Assembly: GCA_965205845.1 (NCBI GenBank)
Contig: CBDBIG010000005.1
Span: 248,001 to 312,000, forward strand
DNA: 64,000 nucleotides
Reading direction: 5' to 3'
From: CBDBIG01 sp965205845 [NCBI: bacterium]
GTDB lineage: Bacteria; SAR324
In this document: positions 17,945-27,552 of the stretch, piece after piece
Position numbering within the stretch: the first letter of the stretch is position 1
How the letters are laid out: every line of letters begins with the position of its first letter
Program-made: the position numbers and the translations under genes
Notes under the pieces: model-generated
Seen by the model: only the letters and a program-made list of their open reading frames with translations
Told to the model about the DNA's origin: nothing
The model's database searches: none

Positions 17945-20545
17945 TTAATCTGGAGGGTATACAATCACACGATTCCTTCCATGTCCTTTCGCATGATACA
18001 TCGCTTTGTCAGCATTTTGAATCAATTCCTCAGAAGACGTGCTATCTTCTGGAAACGCGGCCACACCCAAACTCGCAGAAATAAGACCCAAAGGCTGTTG
18101 TTCCCCTTCTGGCATATCAATTGCGCTAATGGCTTTGCGTACTTTTTCTGCAATTACACGCGCCATGGACTTAGGTGTTTCGGGCAGTACAATCACAAAT
18201 TCCTCCCCTCCATAGCGGGCTGCCAAATCTGAAGAGCGCACAGAATCTACCATGACGCGAGACAAGATACGCAACAAAGCATCTCCACGTTGGTGACCGT
18301 GGTTGTCGTTAAAGTGTTTAAAATTGTCCACGTCGAGCATAATGAGCGAGCAGGGTTTTCCTGTCTGTTCGGAATACGCCGTTTGGATATCCAGAAAGTC
18401 GTCAAAATATTTGCGATTGGCCAACTTGGTTAAGCCATCGGTATGGGCTTGTTTGTTTGCCATATTCATGGTGTGGTGCAGCGAGATTTCATGCTTATGC
18501 CGTTCAACCATGGTACGTATTTTAAAATGTACATCAGAAATGGAATAGGGCTTGGGCAAAAAATCGTTCACTCCACGGCGCATGGCAATGTCACGCTCGG
18601 CAAAATCTTGATAAAGCGTGCTAATGGAAAGCACGGGACAAATGTGGTGTCGATTTTGCGCCAAAGATGTCAGCAAACGGTGACTATGCCAGCCTTTTTC
18701 GGCGATTAAGGGGTCAATAATGACCAAATCGGGGACAAAAACCTCATAGCGAGAAAGCAGTTCATAAGGTGTTGCGGCAACAATACAATGCGAATCGGGC
18801 CATATATTTTTTGCCAAACCGCTCAAAATCAATTGGTCCGCCTCGGATTCGTCATAAATCAAAATACGAGACGGAATTTCGAGGGCATCCTCATGATCTA
18901 TCACGGGCAAGCGCAACACAATGTGTGCGTTATCGCCCTGAGTGGAAAAGTCCAAAACACCATGATTTTGCAACACATTACGCCGCACCAAAGGAATCGC
19001 AACTTGCCGTGTGGAGTTCATGAGCAAACTTTTTTTCATGGCCTCTTTGTCATCGAGCGCCACACCCCGATAAGAAATGCGTATATCGACAAACTGTGCC
19101 TCTTTCTCCTGAACCACCTTAACCCGCACAAAGCTCCTGGGATGAGAAATAGCCAAGGCTTCTTCCACCAAGATACCAATGGTTTTTTCTAACTGGCCCG
19201 ATTTCCAGTGTACGCGAATGGGGGAAAGATCTGTGGTTAATTTTAAGCGACTCTTACCTGCGGTTTGCCAATGTTCCATGGCGGTAAGAATGGTTTCGAT
19301 CACTTCTTGTAGGTCAATGTTTTGTTCGTTTAAATGAATAAATTCGGCCTGGAGCTCGTTCAAGTGGTCGATGTTATCGGAGACCAGCTTGAGCACACGC
19401 AAATGATGCTGCATTTCTTTTAGCACCTCTTGGACCTCGTCTGCTTGCCCCTTTATTTTGGCACGAATAATCTCAGCCAGATTAAGAACTTGCACCACTG
19501 GTGGGCGCATTTCAGCGGCAATGAGCCCTAGCATTTCACTTTTTACCTGATCGCTACGCTGTAATTCTTGATAGGTACTCTCTAAATCCTGCAAAGCACG
19601 TTGTATCGCTTGGGTTTTATGGGCAATATCCTTTGCTTGTTTATTTTGAACGGAAACATCCATAAAAATGTATGCGGCGGCGATCATGACATTTTTTGCA
19701 TCGCGTACCGAAGAAGCGGTAACACGATAATGCAATGGGCTGGTTTTGGCATGCCACTCTCCTTGCCATGATGCATCCGCAAGAATGCTCTCAAGACGAA
19801 ATGGACCCACATCAAAATGGGCGACAAGAGAGGTAATATTCATGGCTTTGCCAGGTGAAGCACCTACGCGTTTTAAAAAAGACTGCGCTGCTCGGTTTAG
19901 CTTAATGAACCCGCCGCTTGGAGTGGTTAAAATAATAGGAATGGGTGCCGTTTCTACGGTTTGAGAGTGCAGCAAGAGCTCACGAAGGGTATCCTCAGTG
20001 CTTAAACGGCCTTCTTGGATGCCACCTTGCATCTCACGCACGGCACCTTCGTAGCACTCGCGCTGTTGATTGCTTTTTATCAATTTCGTTGCCAAAGAAG
20101 CAGCAATGATGCGGTAGACCTCACGCGAGATAGAGGTGGGGAGGTTATCCGCTTTTTCTTCAATGTCCCTAAATACACGGGCGGGGATCTCAACCATTTG
20201 CACATCGGTTTCTGCAAGTACATTTGCCGTACGAAAGGCAGCAAATATCCTCATTTCCCCTACAATATCGCCGGGGTTATGCAGGCGAGAAACCAAATTC
20301 CCATCAGAGATTATTTGGATCGATCCTGAAATAAGAATAAACAGGCTACTGTCTTTCCCGCCTTGTTGAATAAGCATCTCCTTCGCGGCAATGCGCAACA
20401 AACGACCCGTTTTAAGGATTTTCCTCAAGACATCCTGATCGATCGCAGCAAATGCGGCGCAATGCACGATGTCATCTGCCACTGACTGGAGCAACACAGC
20501 ATCTTTTGCCAGTGAAATAGCTTTTGTTTGGCTCATAGCGGACAA
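17945..20545 (-). CDS. cNMP-binding/PAS/pseudo-histidine-kinase/REC/GGDEF signalling protein
   Basis: An 866-aa soluble signalling protein. In order: a cyclic-nucleotide-binding-like domain (about 25-150, GSIQIISDGN, NPGDIVGEM), a PAS-like domain (200-300), a histidine-kinase-like dimerisation and ATPase region (325-550), a receiver-like domain (560-680, VPDLVIIDP) and a C-terminal GGDEF domain (700-863). The GGEEF active site lies at 779-783, preceded five residues earlier by an RSSD inhibitory site, so it should make cyclic-di-GMP under feedback control. The kinase dimerisation helix reads IAAEMRPP, with Ala where the phosphorylated His should be, and the ATPase boxes are hard to find. It appears to be a sensing scaffold with a diguanylate cyclase output. 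No partner is adjacent. Confidence 0.87.
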   Translation of the reverse strand: MSAMSQTKAISLAKDAVLLQSVADDIVHCAAFAAIDQDVLRKILKTGRLLRIAAKEMLIQQGGKDSSLFILISGSIQIISDGNLVSRLHNPGDIVGEMRIFAAFRTANVLAETDVQMVEIPARVFRDIEEKADNLPTSISREVYRIIAASLATKLIKSNQQRECYEGAVREMQGGIQEGRLSTEDTLRELLLHSQTVETAPIPIILTTPSGGFIKLNRAAQSFLKRVGASPGKAMNITSLVAHFDVGPFRLESILADASWQGEWHAKTSPLHYRVTASSVRDAKNVMIAAAYIFMDVSVQNKQAKDIAHKTQAIQRALQDLESTYQELQRSDQVKSEMLGLIAAEMRPPVVQVLNLAEIIRAKIKGQADEVQEVLKEMQHHLRVLKLVSDNIDHLNELQAEFIHLNEQNIDLQEVIETILTAMEHWQTAGKSRLKLTTDLSPIRVHWKSGQLEKTIGILVEEALAISHPRSFVRVKVVQEKEAQFVDIRISYRGVALDDKEAMKKSLLMNSTRQVAIPLVRRNVLQNHGVLDFSTQGDNAHIVLRLPVIDHEDALEIPSRILIYDESEADQLILSGLAKNIWPDSHCIVAATPYELLSRYEVFVPDLVIIDPLIAEKGWHSHRLLTSLAQNRHHICPVLSISTLYQDFAERDIAMRRGVNDFLPKPYSISDVHFKIRTMVERHKHEISLHHTMNMANKQAHTDGLTKLANRKYFDDFLDIQTAYSEQTGKPCSLIMLDVDNFKHFNDNHGHQRGDALLRILSRVMVDSVRSSDLAARYGGEEFVIVLPETPKSMARVIAEKVRKAISAIDMPEGEQQPLGLISASLGVAAFPEDSTSSEELIQNADKAMYHAKGHGRNRVIVYPPD

Positions 20546-20853
20546 ACACGCAGTTTTTGATAAGAAAACAAAGCAAATGGTCCCAAGTATCGGTTGACGA
20601 AGCTCGCCCAGCCGTCACGAGGACACATCGCCTTTGGTGAGCACCAAAATAGCCAGTGCTGGCTCAAGTAGCCAATCACTACCTACCAATTCTGGCCAAG
20701 GGAGTCACCGTAACGTACTGTAACGCTTTTTTACAACGTTTACACCATAACACAATAGACCTATTAGCATTTTACAAGGTTTGCTTTTAGTAGAGGTGGC
20801 TGCAAAATGTTACAAACATCGGACAAGGGCTTTGAGCAATGACGCTTTTGGTT
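20546..20853. other. intergenic, nothing firm
   Basis: About 300 bases upstream of the GGDEF gene and downstream of lpdA. It has several short TGTAACG/TTACAACG-like words but no clear promoter, hairpin or gene. Confidence 0.4.
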
Positions 20854-22275
20854 TTAAAAGTTAGCACTCTCTCCATATGCCACACCCGTTGATTCAAAGA
20901 CGGCTTCTGATAACGTGGGATGAGCGTGCACAGTGGCCAGAATTTCTTCTGCTGTTGCTTCAAGGCGCATGGCAAGACCGAGTTCTGCCAATAGTTCAGT
21001 CACATCGGGGCCAATTAAATGGGCACCTAGGAGTTGACCATGTGGCTCGCCAAAAACGAGTTTGACCATGCCGTCAACCTGGCGAATAGCGTTTGCCTTT
21101 CCACTGGCCATAAACGGGAACTTGCCCACCCGATGGGCAATATTTTGCTTCTTGCAGTCTTTTTCACTTAGACCAAGTGAGGCCACTTGGGGTTGACAGT
21201 AGGTACATGCTGGAATTTGAGCGTAATCAACCCCCGCATTTTGTTGCTCTAAAATGCTCGCCACAACCACCTCGGCTTCTGCCGAAGCTTTGTGTGCCAA
21301 CATTTGTTTTCCCGTAACATCACCAATGGCATAGATACCCGGGATGCTGGTCCGCATTTCTCTGTCTACCCGAATCACCCCCGCATCCAAGGCAACCCCG
21401 CTATTTTCAAGGGATAAACGGCTCACGTTGGCTTGCATTCCCACGGCAATTAAAGCCGTTTCACAGGTTAAATGCTTATTTTTCCCCTCTTTTGTCTTTA
21501 GGACCGCTTTGACTTTATTTTTTTGGACCTCAAAATTTTCGACCGAATTCTCTATATGGCAAGCAATCCCTTGCTTTGTAAAAGCACGCAATAGCATGCC
21601 AGAAACCTCGGTATCCTCATGAGGTAGTAGTTGAGGCAACGCTTCAACCAGTTCCACCGCAACCCCAAAAGCGTTGAAATAATACGCAAACTCCACTCCA
21701 ATGGCACCTGCTCCAATAATTAGCATACTTTTTGGGAGCGCATCGCGTACGATCGCATCGCGGTATGTCATTACGGTTTTGTGATCCACAGGAAACATGG
21801 GAATTTCACGCGGGCTCGCTCCAGTGGCAATAATAATATGTTTTGCCTGTACCTTATCTTCTTTGGTCTCTAACTGCCTCCGAATGGCAATGCTCCTTGG
21901 TGATGTAAACCGCGCCTCTCCCAAAACATGGGCCACCTTATACTTACGAAACAAGGCATTCACCCCGCGATTCATCTTGCTTGCCACGTTACGAGAGCGC
22001 CCCACCATTTTTTTGGCATCAACGCTGATTTTTTCTATCTTAAAACCGTAAGACTCTCCCTCTTTTATTTCAGCATAAAGTTCTGCGCTCCGAAGCAGTG
22101 CCTTGGTTGGAATACAGCCCCAATTTAAACAAACACCGCCTAATTGCTCGCGTTCTACCACCAATACCTTGAGGCCTTGCTGGGCGGCTTTAATGCCCGC
22201 AACATAACCCCCAGGGCCCGATCCAATCACCACCACATCGTAGTTTGATTCTATGCTTGGCGCGTTTTTTGCCAT
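20854..22275 (-). CDS. lpdA: dihydrolipoyl dehydrogenase
   Basis: FAD/NAD disulfide oxidoreductase (E3) of 2-oxo acid dehydrogenase complexes and glycine cleavage. FAD site VVVIGSGPGGYVAGIKAA; redox pair GGVCLNWGCIPTK; NAD site MLIIGAGAIGVEFAYYF; second FAD site GIYAIGDVTG; C-terminal catalytic base HAHPTLSE. The start at 22275 (MAKNAPSIE) gives 473 aa, typical for the family; ATG 22281 two codons earlier is also possible. No E1 or E2 gene is adjacent, so the complex it serves cannot be told. A small cyclophilin-like gene starts divergently about 330 bases away. Confidence 0.95.
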   Translation of the reverse strand: MAKNAPSIESNYDVVVIGSGPGGYVAGIKAAQQGLKVLVVEREQLGGVCLNWGCIPTKALLRSAELYAEIKEGESYGFKIEKISVDAKKMVGRSRNVASKMNRGVNALFRKYKVAHVLGEARFTSPRSIAIRRQLETKEDKVQAKHIIIATGASPREIPMFPVDHKTVMTYRDAIVRDALPKSMLIIGAGAIGVEFAYYFNAFGVAVELVEALPQLLPHEDTEVSGMLLRAFTKQGIACHIENSVENFEVQKNKVKAVLKTKEGKNKHLTCETALIAVGMQANVSRLSLENSGVALDAGVIRVDREMRTSIPGIYAIGDVTGKQMLAHKASAEAEVVVASILEQQNAGVDYAQIPACTYCQPQVASLGLSEKDCKKQNIAHRVGKFPFMASGKANAIRQVDGMVKLVFGEPHGQLLGAHLIGPDVTELLAELGLAMRLEATAEEILATVHAHPTLSEAVFESTGVAYGESANF

Positions 22276-22513
22276 ATCCATCCACTTTGATATAAGGTTA
22301 GCGAGGTTAACGCAGTGCGATGCGCCGTAACCGCATTTCACCTGCCTGCCATTAGCTTTCTAGCGGGTGATTGCCTTGGGACTTCAAGCGATACGCGTTC
22401 GTGTTGTAATTGGCAGGCTGTTGTGGACAATACCCCTGGGCCGCGGGTCAGCAAATCTAACCCTCGAATGCTTCATTTGGCAACACATCTCGCGAATTGG
22501 CGAAACCGTGCTC

Positions 22514-22588
22514 GCCCCATTTACACACGCCCCATTTACACACGCCCCATTTACACACGCCCCATTTACACACGCCCCATTTACACAC
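22514..22588. repeat. five tandem 15-bp repeats
   Basis: The unit GCCCCATTTACACAC is repeated exactly five times, ending 15 bases before the start of the cyclophilin-like gene. The period is a multiple of three, so an in-frame extension of that gene would encode APFTH x5. The good RBS after the array makes that unlikely. The unit resembles, in reverse complement, the TGTAAATGGG words seen near 8901, 38559 and 56180. Confidence 0.95.
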
Positions 22589-22603
22589 GGCAAGGTACCT
22601 TTT

Positions 22604-22975
22604 ATGCGAAAATTACGCATCCGTATAGGTGATGTTATCACCTTAGTAGAAGTACTTGATACCCCAACTGGCGACAGCTTGTATGCAGCGGCACCGTTTT
22701 CTTCTGAGGCCAACACATGGGGGGAAGAGATTTATTTTTCGACCCCCGTCTCATTGCCACAAGAGGCCACGGCCAAAGATGTTATGCAAGAGGGTGAAGC
22801 GGCGTACTGGCCCGCAGGCCGTGCAATTGCCCTTTGTTTTGGGAAAACGCCCGCCTCAGTAGGTAACGAAATGCGCTTGGCAAGTGCCGCCAATATTTGG
22901 GGGAAAACCTCCGGTGGTTTCAAATCGCTAAACAAGGTGAAGGCTGGAGCTGTTGTGAAGGTAGAAATCGCCTAA
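22604..22975 (+). CDS. cyclophilin-like fold protein (TM1367 family)
   Basis: A 123-aa protein starting at ATG 22604 (MRKLRIRIGDVI), with AAGG about eight bases upstream. It fits the cyclophilin_TM1367 family: a small beta barrel with the signature WPAGRAIALCFGKTPAS and a later NIWGKTSG. Members lack the prolyl-isomerase active-site set and their function is unknown. A longer in-frame start at 22367 would pass through the 15-bp repeat and is unlikely. It converges on the gene ending at 23001. Confidence 0.82.
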   Translation: MRKLRIRIGDVITLVEVLDTPTGDSLYAAAPFSSEANTWGEEIYFSTPVSLPQEATAKDVMQEGEAAYWPAGRAIALCFGKTPASVGNEMRLASAANIWGKTSGGFKSLNKVKAGAVVKVEIA

Positions 22976-23000
22976 ATGGCAACTCCTCACCAAGCCCGCA

Positions 23001-23756
23001 TTAAGCGGTGCTTTTTGGAGGTGCTGGGCCACGTTCGACAGGGTTTAAAACCTCACGCACCCACAGCGCTTTACAGCCCAGTACACCGGCGATTTCGCGT
23101 ACTGAAAACCCATTGGCATACATAGATTTGGCAGTTTCACGTAATGAGTTTTGAGAAGCCACGGCTTTCCCATCACTCCCCACCATCAATTCCCCTAAAA
23201 GGCCCGCCTCCCCCTCCTCGATGAAGGGTGTGGTTTGCTTGAGCGCCGATGGGTGCTTGTTGTGAGGCGTTTTGACCTTGTTCTTGAGCAAAGCACTCTG
23301 GCTATCTTGCTTGTTTTGAATATCCAGCCATTGCGCAGCAGGGTTTGTTGCCGATTTTACGGGTGCCGACGCTTCTACCACCCCGTGTTGACTGCGATTG
23401 GGTGTGGGTTGCGCCAAATGCTGGCCTGGGCTGTGCGCGATGGTTTGGTGAATTTGCTGCCGCTCTCTGGCTTTTTCCTCGAGGGATGCTGTCATTAGCA
23501 AGGCTATGGCGCTCAAACGCAGCGCACGCGCAGCGGTCACCGAGGTCAATTCTTCACCCTGACCCTCCTTGATACAAAGGGTTTGTACGGCTTGCGCTAA
23601 GCGCCCCGTTTCGATGCTGCATTGAACCAGCCATTGTTCAGCATTGTCCAAAGCAGGAGCAATGGTTTGACATGCCTGGGCCATATCTCGGGTGAGGCGT
23701 TCCGCCAAGCGTTGATCAAACCAGGCACTTTTCCAATCGGGTGTCACAAGAGCCAT
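23001..23756 (-). CDS. hypothetical protein with C-terminal helix-turn-helix-like segment
   Basis: 251 aa from MALVTPDWKSAWF. The N-terminal third is helical (about 10-100), the middle is a low-complexity polar linker rich in Gln, Ser, Pro and His, and the last 50 residues contain AKSMYANGFSVREIAGVLG. That segment resembles the resolvase/sigma-type helix-turn-helix used in DNA binding. I do not recognise the whole protein. It may be a regulator or a phage-derived DNA-binding protein, since a decayed prophage lies about 2 kb away. Confidence 0.55.
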   Translation of the reverse strand: MALVTPDWKSAWFDQRLAERLTRDMAQACQTIAPALDNAEQWLVQCSIETGRLAQAVQTLCIKEGQGEELTSVTAARALRLSAIALLMTASLEEKARERQQIHQTIAHSPGQHLAQPTPNRSQHGVVEASAPVKSATNPAAQWLDIQNKQDSQSALLKNKVKTPHNKHPSALKQTTPFIEEGEAGLLGELMVGSDGKAVASQNSLRETAKSMYANGFSVREIAGVLGCKALWVREVLNPVERGPAPPKSTA

Positions 23757-23923
23757 GGGTATTTTGCCGGATATTTTGAATTTGCGCTTCAAGTTGGGAG
23801 GGGATGAATAGGCACCTTGGTTTCTAAGCGAATCACCGATGGATATCGCACCAACATCCATCGGAACCCGCAAAGTAACATGCAAAACGTGTGCAATTCA
23901 AAGATTGCCCAGCATTTAAAACA

Positions 23924-24175
23924 TCAAAAGCTGTCGACCCATTTCAAAATACCAACCAGGAAAAGCGAGAAGGAAACGATGCTGACGACAAACCCAAGTA
24001 AACTGACACCCTCGCCATGCGGAATATTATAAAAGGGTGCAAAATGAAACTCCTCGATATTTTCTAAGGTATGGCGCCGTTCAGCACGGCGCTTATGCTG
24101 ATACGCCAATGCGTAGGGCAAACCTACTGCCAAGGCGAGCCATAAAAACCAGCTATTCGATAAAAAGGTAAGCAT
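23924..24175 (-). CDS. hypothetical small membrane protein
   Basis: 83 aa from MLTFLSNSWF, with two predicted membrane segments (about 8-22 and 58-80) separated by a basic and then acidic cytoplasmic-type loop (YQHKRRAERRHTLENIEEF). In-frame starts upstream would add a Pro-rich stretch without support. There is no known family. It is followed upstream by another small gene on the same strand. Confidence 0.5.
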   Translation of the reverse strand: MLTFLSNSWFLWLALAVGLPYALAYQHKRRAERRHTLENIEEFHFAPFYNIPHGEGVSLLGFVVSIVSFSLFLVGILKWVDSF

Positions 24176-24262
24176 TACGCCATTTGATGGGGAGGTGGGT
24201 GGATAGGGTGTGGGTATTTTAGCGCGTGTTGCCAAACAAACGTGTGATGTGCAAGGGCACGC

Positions 24263-24475
24263 TTATGCACCCGATGGATCGAGTAATTTTTCGACCTTCA
24301 CACTATTCATCTGCTTAAAAAAAACACCCGTTTGTTTTTCTTGAAAGCGGCACATCTCCAGTTTTAAAAAGGGATATAGCGTGTTAATACGCGCTTGACT
24401 GGTGGTTGTGAGCTCGTCAAATGCGATCCACTTTCTGGGATCCATGCTGTTGGGACGCTTTTTTTCGGTTGCCAT
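24263..24475 (-). CDS. hypothetical 70-aa protein
   Basis: A small soluble protein (MATEKKRPNSMDPRKWIAFDEL...). It has a tryptophan and aromatic centre and no membrane segment. It lies between the tRNA-Leu gene and the small membrane protein, all on the minus strand. Codon composition looks coding but I see no strong RBS and no family. Confidence 0.45.
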   Translation of the reverse strand: MATEKKRPNSMDPRKWIAFDELTTTSQARINTLYPFLKLEMCRFQEKQTGVFFKQMNSVKVEKLLDPSGA

Positions 24476-24570
24476 GCTTTATTTCGAACCTATTCGTGAA
24501 TGTTTCATCATGCCAAGTGGTTGTGGATGATGGTATCGTTGGCCAGTGCAATACCTCGGTTTTTGGAAAA

Positions 24571-24654
24571 TGCCCAAGAGAGGACTCGAACCTCCACGGA
24601 GTTGCCCCCACTAGAACCTGAATCTAGCGCGTCTACCAGTTCCGCCACCTGGGC
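24571..24654 (-). tRNA. tRNA-Leu(CAG)
   Basis: An 84-nt class II tRNA. The acceptor is GCCCAGG, the D arm GGCGGAACTGGTAGAC, the anticodon loop TTCAGGT gives CAG, there is a long variable arm, and the T loop is GGTTCGAGTCC. The discriminator is A; CCA is not encoded. It lies at the border of a decayed prophage, so it may mark an old integration site, although I could not find a matching duplicated 3' end. Confidence 0.96.
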
Positions 24655-25156
24655 TTTTTTTTCAGCAAAGTAATAACCCTTTGCCAAACCAAGGGGTTTT
24701 TTCTGCTATCCCGCAAAAGGTTGCCCCCATCGATTAAATGCAGTATGTGAGCCACACAAGGTCACAGTCTGTCACAAGGGCTGTCACCCTATCACATAAG
24801 TTGCTTGCTTAACCCCAACAAATGCGCGCTGTGGTTCAATTTTTTTTACCATTCCAATGCTCGACTAACGACTTGGTATCCACATCCATGGCACAACACC
24901 ATTGGCCAAGCCTTGCCCGGGGGCAGCAGTTGGCTGCATCGCTTTTGTGTGTTGCGCTTGACTTGGCATCGCCTTAGCCCCCTTCTCCAAACGCAACATT
25001 GCCAAGCATGGGAAGCACCCCTTTTTCTGGGGAAATAGCCTCGGTTGGGTTGATGATATCCCAGCGGGTGAGCCCGCCTAGGCTTGCCAGTATGCCTTGA
25101 ATAACGCTCAAAGCCATTTTTGCCCCAGGCTTGCTCCGGGTGCTCATGGCCTGGGC
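24655..25156. other. decayed region at prophage edge
   Basis: No intact gene. Minus-strand frames just downstream of the baseplate pseudogene (about 24990-25146, beginning MSTRSKPGAKM) continue the phage gene order in fragments. A TGCCAAGCATGGGAA word related to the dispersed repeat occurs at 25000-25014. Confidence 0.4.
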
Positions 25157-26112
25157 TTAAGGTTTCCCCTCACTGGCTCCCTGAAAAATCGGGGTGTCAG
25201 GGGTAATGCCAAGGTGAATATCCACCTCGAGCAAAGGCGGGGTGTAGACGCGTAGGATTGCGGGGCTGGGTTTTTGTGCTTCAAGGGCGGCTTTGATCCA
25301 AAGGCTATTTTTTCATCCCCTGCTCAGAGGCCCGCCCGCAGCCCTTGGCACGGTGAAAAACACCGCCACTACGCCAGGTTCCCCGCCATAAAGCCCAAAA
25401 GCCCAGGCCCTATCCACGCCCTCAATTTCCAAAGCCCAGGCCACATAATCTGCTTCCTTGCCTATTCGCACCTGCACCTTAAATGCTGCCAAAACGCGTG
25501 CGCGTAATGCATCATCGCTTTCACGGGCAGCCCCCCCATCAAGGCCCTGGGAACCCACAAAGGCAGCGTTTTTAACTCCTGCCACAACGCTTGTCAAGTT
25601 CAGGGCACTGCCTCAGGCGTAGGTTGCCTCAGGCCTCCGCCTTTGCTTGCCACGAGGGGGATGCTTACCCAAGCCCCTTGCCCCAATCACCCCGGGCTCG
25701 GTGGTGGCCAGAGTGCACATTGCCTAAGGGCTTGCAATTCCAATGGTTGGGGTATGCTCCCACGCCACTTAGCAACACCCGCCCCCTTGCCTGGGGCTGC
25801 TTGTTTGCGCGTGATGCCAAAAATACGCCCCCATGCTTGTAAAGCATCTGCCTGGGCTGTGGTGGGCAGGATTTGTTGTGCGATGGTTTCAAGGTGGAGG
25901 TATGCGCCCCGCGCAGATGCAGCATGGATGCTCGCCAACACCCCCGCTACCCCACGCTCGGGTAACACCCCTACCACGCCTTTAGCCCGATCGATGCCAG
26001 CGGTGCGGCTATTACCTTCAACGCCATAAGCACAGGGCAACTCGTGATGTTTAAGGCGGAAACCTTGACCCACCCCGACCTGCGCGGGTGAACCCCCATT
26101 GGGGCGGGGCAA
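25157..26112 (-). pseudogene. phage baseplate J-like protein, Mu gp47 type, frameshifted
   Basis: Pieces of one baseplate protein appear in order but in different frames. The N-terminal part GVAGVLASIHAASARGAY, LETIAQQILPTTAQAD and WGRIFGITRKQAA (about 25790-25950) match the QILPDTAE/W-x-x-I-W-GI-x-R-K pattern of gp47-type proteins. The middle has DYVAWALEIEGVDRAWAFG (about 25390-25450). The C-terminal end is DIHLGITPDTPIFQG before a stop at 25157-25159. Stops and shifts between the parts show that it is not functional. It indicates a former Mu-like or other contractile-tailed phage. Confidence 0.7.
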
Positions 26113-26398
26113 GGGGAAGGCCTGACAAATAGAGTACTTGGATCAAAAATTGGGGAAGAAACGCACACATTAACGATTGCGGAAATGCCTAGCCACCGCC
26201 ACCAAGCAGGGTTAGGTGCATTTGATACAGGTGGGAATCTTCGCAGGGGGCGGGATCGGTTTCCCGATTTTGCAAGGCAATATTCGTCCCCAGTTCTTTT
26301 TGTTGATTTGGAGGGAGGCGGTCTGCCACACAACATTATGCAACCCTCTTTAACGCTCAATTACATCATCAAAACCTAGCCACAGGAGAACCCTTAGC

Positions 26399-26758
26399 AT
26401 GCCTTTATTGCAACAACATCCCGATGGACGAGTGCACATAAAAAACAACAATCAGACCTACGGCGACGGCCTTGCAAATTTTGCCCAAGATTACGCCAGC
26501 CCTTTACCCGCCTTACCCCAAGGCGAGATTGTGCGCTTTTATGATAAGGAGGTCATCCATTACACCAGCGACGGGTACACCCAAAAGGCAGCCCCTGAGG
26601 GACGCTCTTGGGCACAAGGCGATGCCATCATCGCAGCCCTGCCCACACTGCTTGAAAAACAACAAGCAAGAGAAGAGGCCCAACAAGCAGCGAGGGAGGA
26701 AAGCCAAAGCCAAGAACAGGGGCAAGAACAGGGGCAAGGGCATGGTGGGCGTGCTTAA
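26399..26758 (+). CDS. phage-associated hypothetical protein
   Basis: 119 aa beginning MPLLQQHPDGRVHIKNNN with a good RBS (CAGGAG). A compact N-terminal half (about 1-85) includes IVRFYDKEVIHYTSDGYT; the tail is repetitive and rich in Gln/Glu/Gly (EEAQQAAREESQ, then EQGQEQGQ), probably disordered. It lies between two phage pseudogenes and may be a tail-region or assembly protein of the same element. The reading frame is intact, unlike its neighbours. Confidence 0.5.
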   Translation: MPLLQQHPDGRVHIKNNNQTYGDGLANFAQDYASPLPALPQGEIVRFYDKEVIHYTSDGYTQKAAPEGRSWAQGDAIIAALPTLLEKQQAREEAQQAAREESQSQEQGQEQGQGHGGRA

Positions 26759-26770
26759 AGGAAGCAAATT

Positions 26771-27469
26771 ATGAAACGTTTTTTTAATCGAAGCGGTGGA
26801 AAGCGTCTGCTTGCCAAAAGGTTGGCTGGCGTGATTGATGGCCGTGCCCCACGCACGTTACTGCGAGCCCTTTATGGGCGCAGCCCAGGCGTTTTTTGCG
26901 CGACAACGCACACGCACTATTTCCGAGGTACTCGGGTGATATCGACAGCGAATTGGTGAACCTATTCCGGGTGCTTAAATTCCACAAAGAGGCGTTTTTG
27001 CAGGGCTTGGAGTGGGTGCTCTACGCACGCGAGGTATTTGAAAACCTCCAAAAAACAAGACCCCCAAACTTTGACCGACATCCAGCGTGCACAACGCTTT
27101 TATTGCCTCAATAAAATGTCTTTTGGCAGTTTGGCTAAGGCGTTTGGCTACTCAAAAAAAATCCCGGCGCGCAACCTGCAATCCTGAAAAAATCCTTTAA
27201 GCAAGCCCATCAAGCCCTGCAACGGGTACACCTTGAGCGCAAGCCTTGGCCAAGATGTGCTCACCCGCTACGATTCAAAAAACACCCCCTTCTACCTCGA
27301 CTTAGCCCTACCACGGGCACGAAAAGCGACGATGGCAAGGTTTTTTGTTGAGCGAGACTTTGAAAGTCTCGCAACGGTTAAAGGGCAAGGCAAGTTTCTC
27401 CTGAGCATCACTAACAAAGAAGGCAAGCGATTGATAGCAAAATCGATACGCAAAAAAGATGCTATCTGA
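26771..27469 (+). pseudogene. D12-class DNA adenine methylase, frameshifted
   Basis: The parts of a Dam-like N6-adenine methyltransferase are spread over three frames. They are SGGKRLLAKRLA (SAM motif I region), then CEPFMGAAQAFFARQRTRT, then DIDSELVNLFRVLKFHKEAF and LYAREVFENLQKT, then TDIQRAQRFYCLNKMSFGS, and finally DFESLATVKGQGKFLLSI. At least three frameshifts are needed. The DPPY catalytic motif appears degraded (FYLDLALPR). It belongs to the prophage remnant. Confidence 0.75.
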
Positions 27470-27552
27470 AATTAAACGGCGAAACCGACGGTGGCAAAGC
27501 ATGGGAAAGAAGATGCAAAACCATGTGAACGTTTACAACGTTATAAAGCGTC

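Noticed and set aside
22367-22603. N-terminal extension of the cyclophilin-like protein with APFTH repeats
   Set aside because: The start at 22604 has its own RBS and matches the family N-terminus, so the repeat is more likely non-coding.
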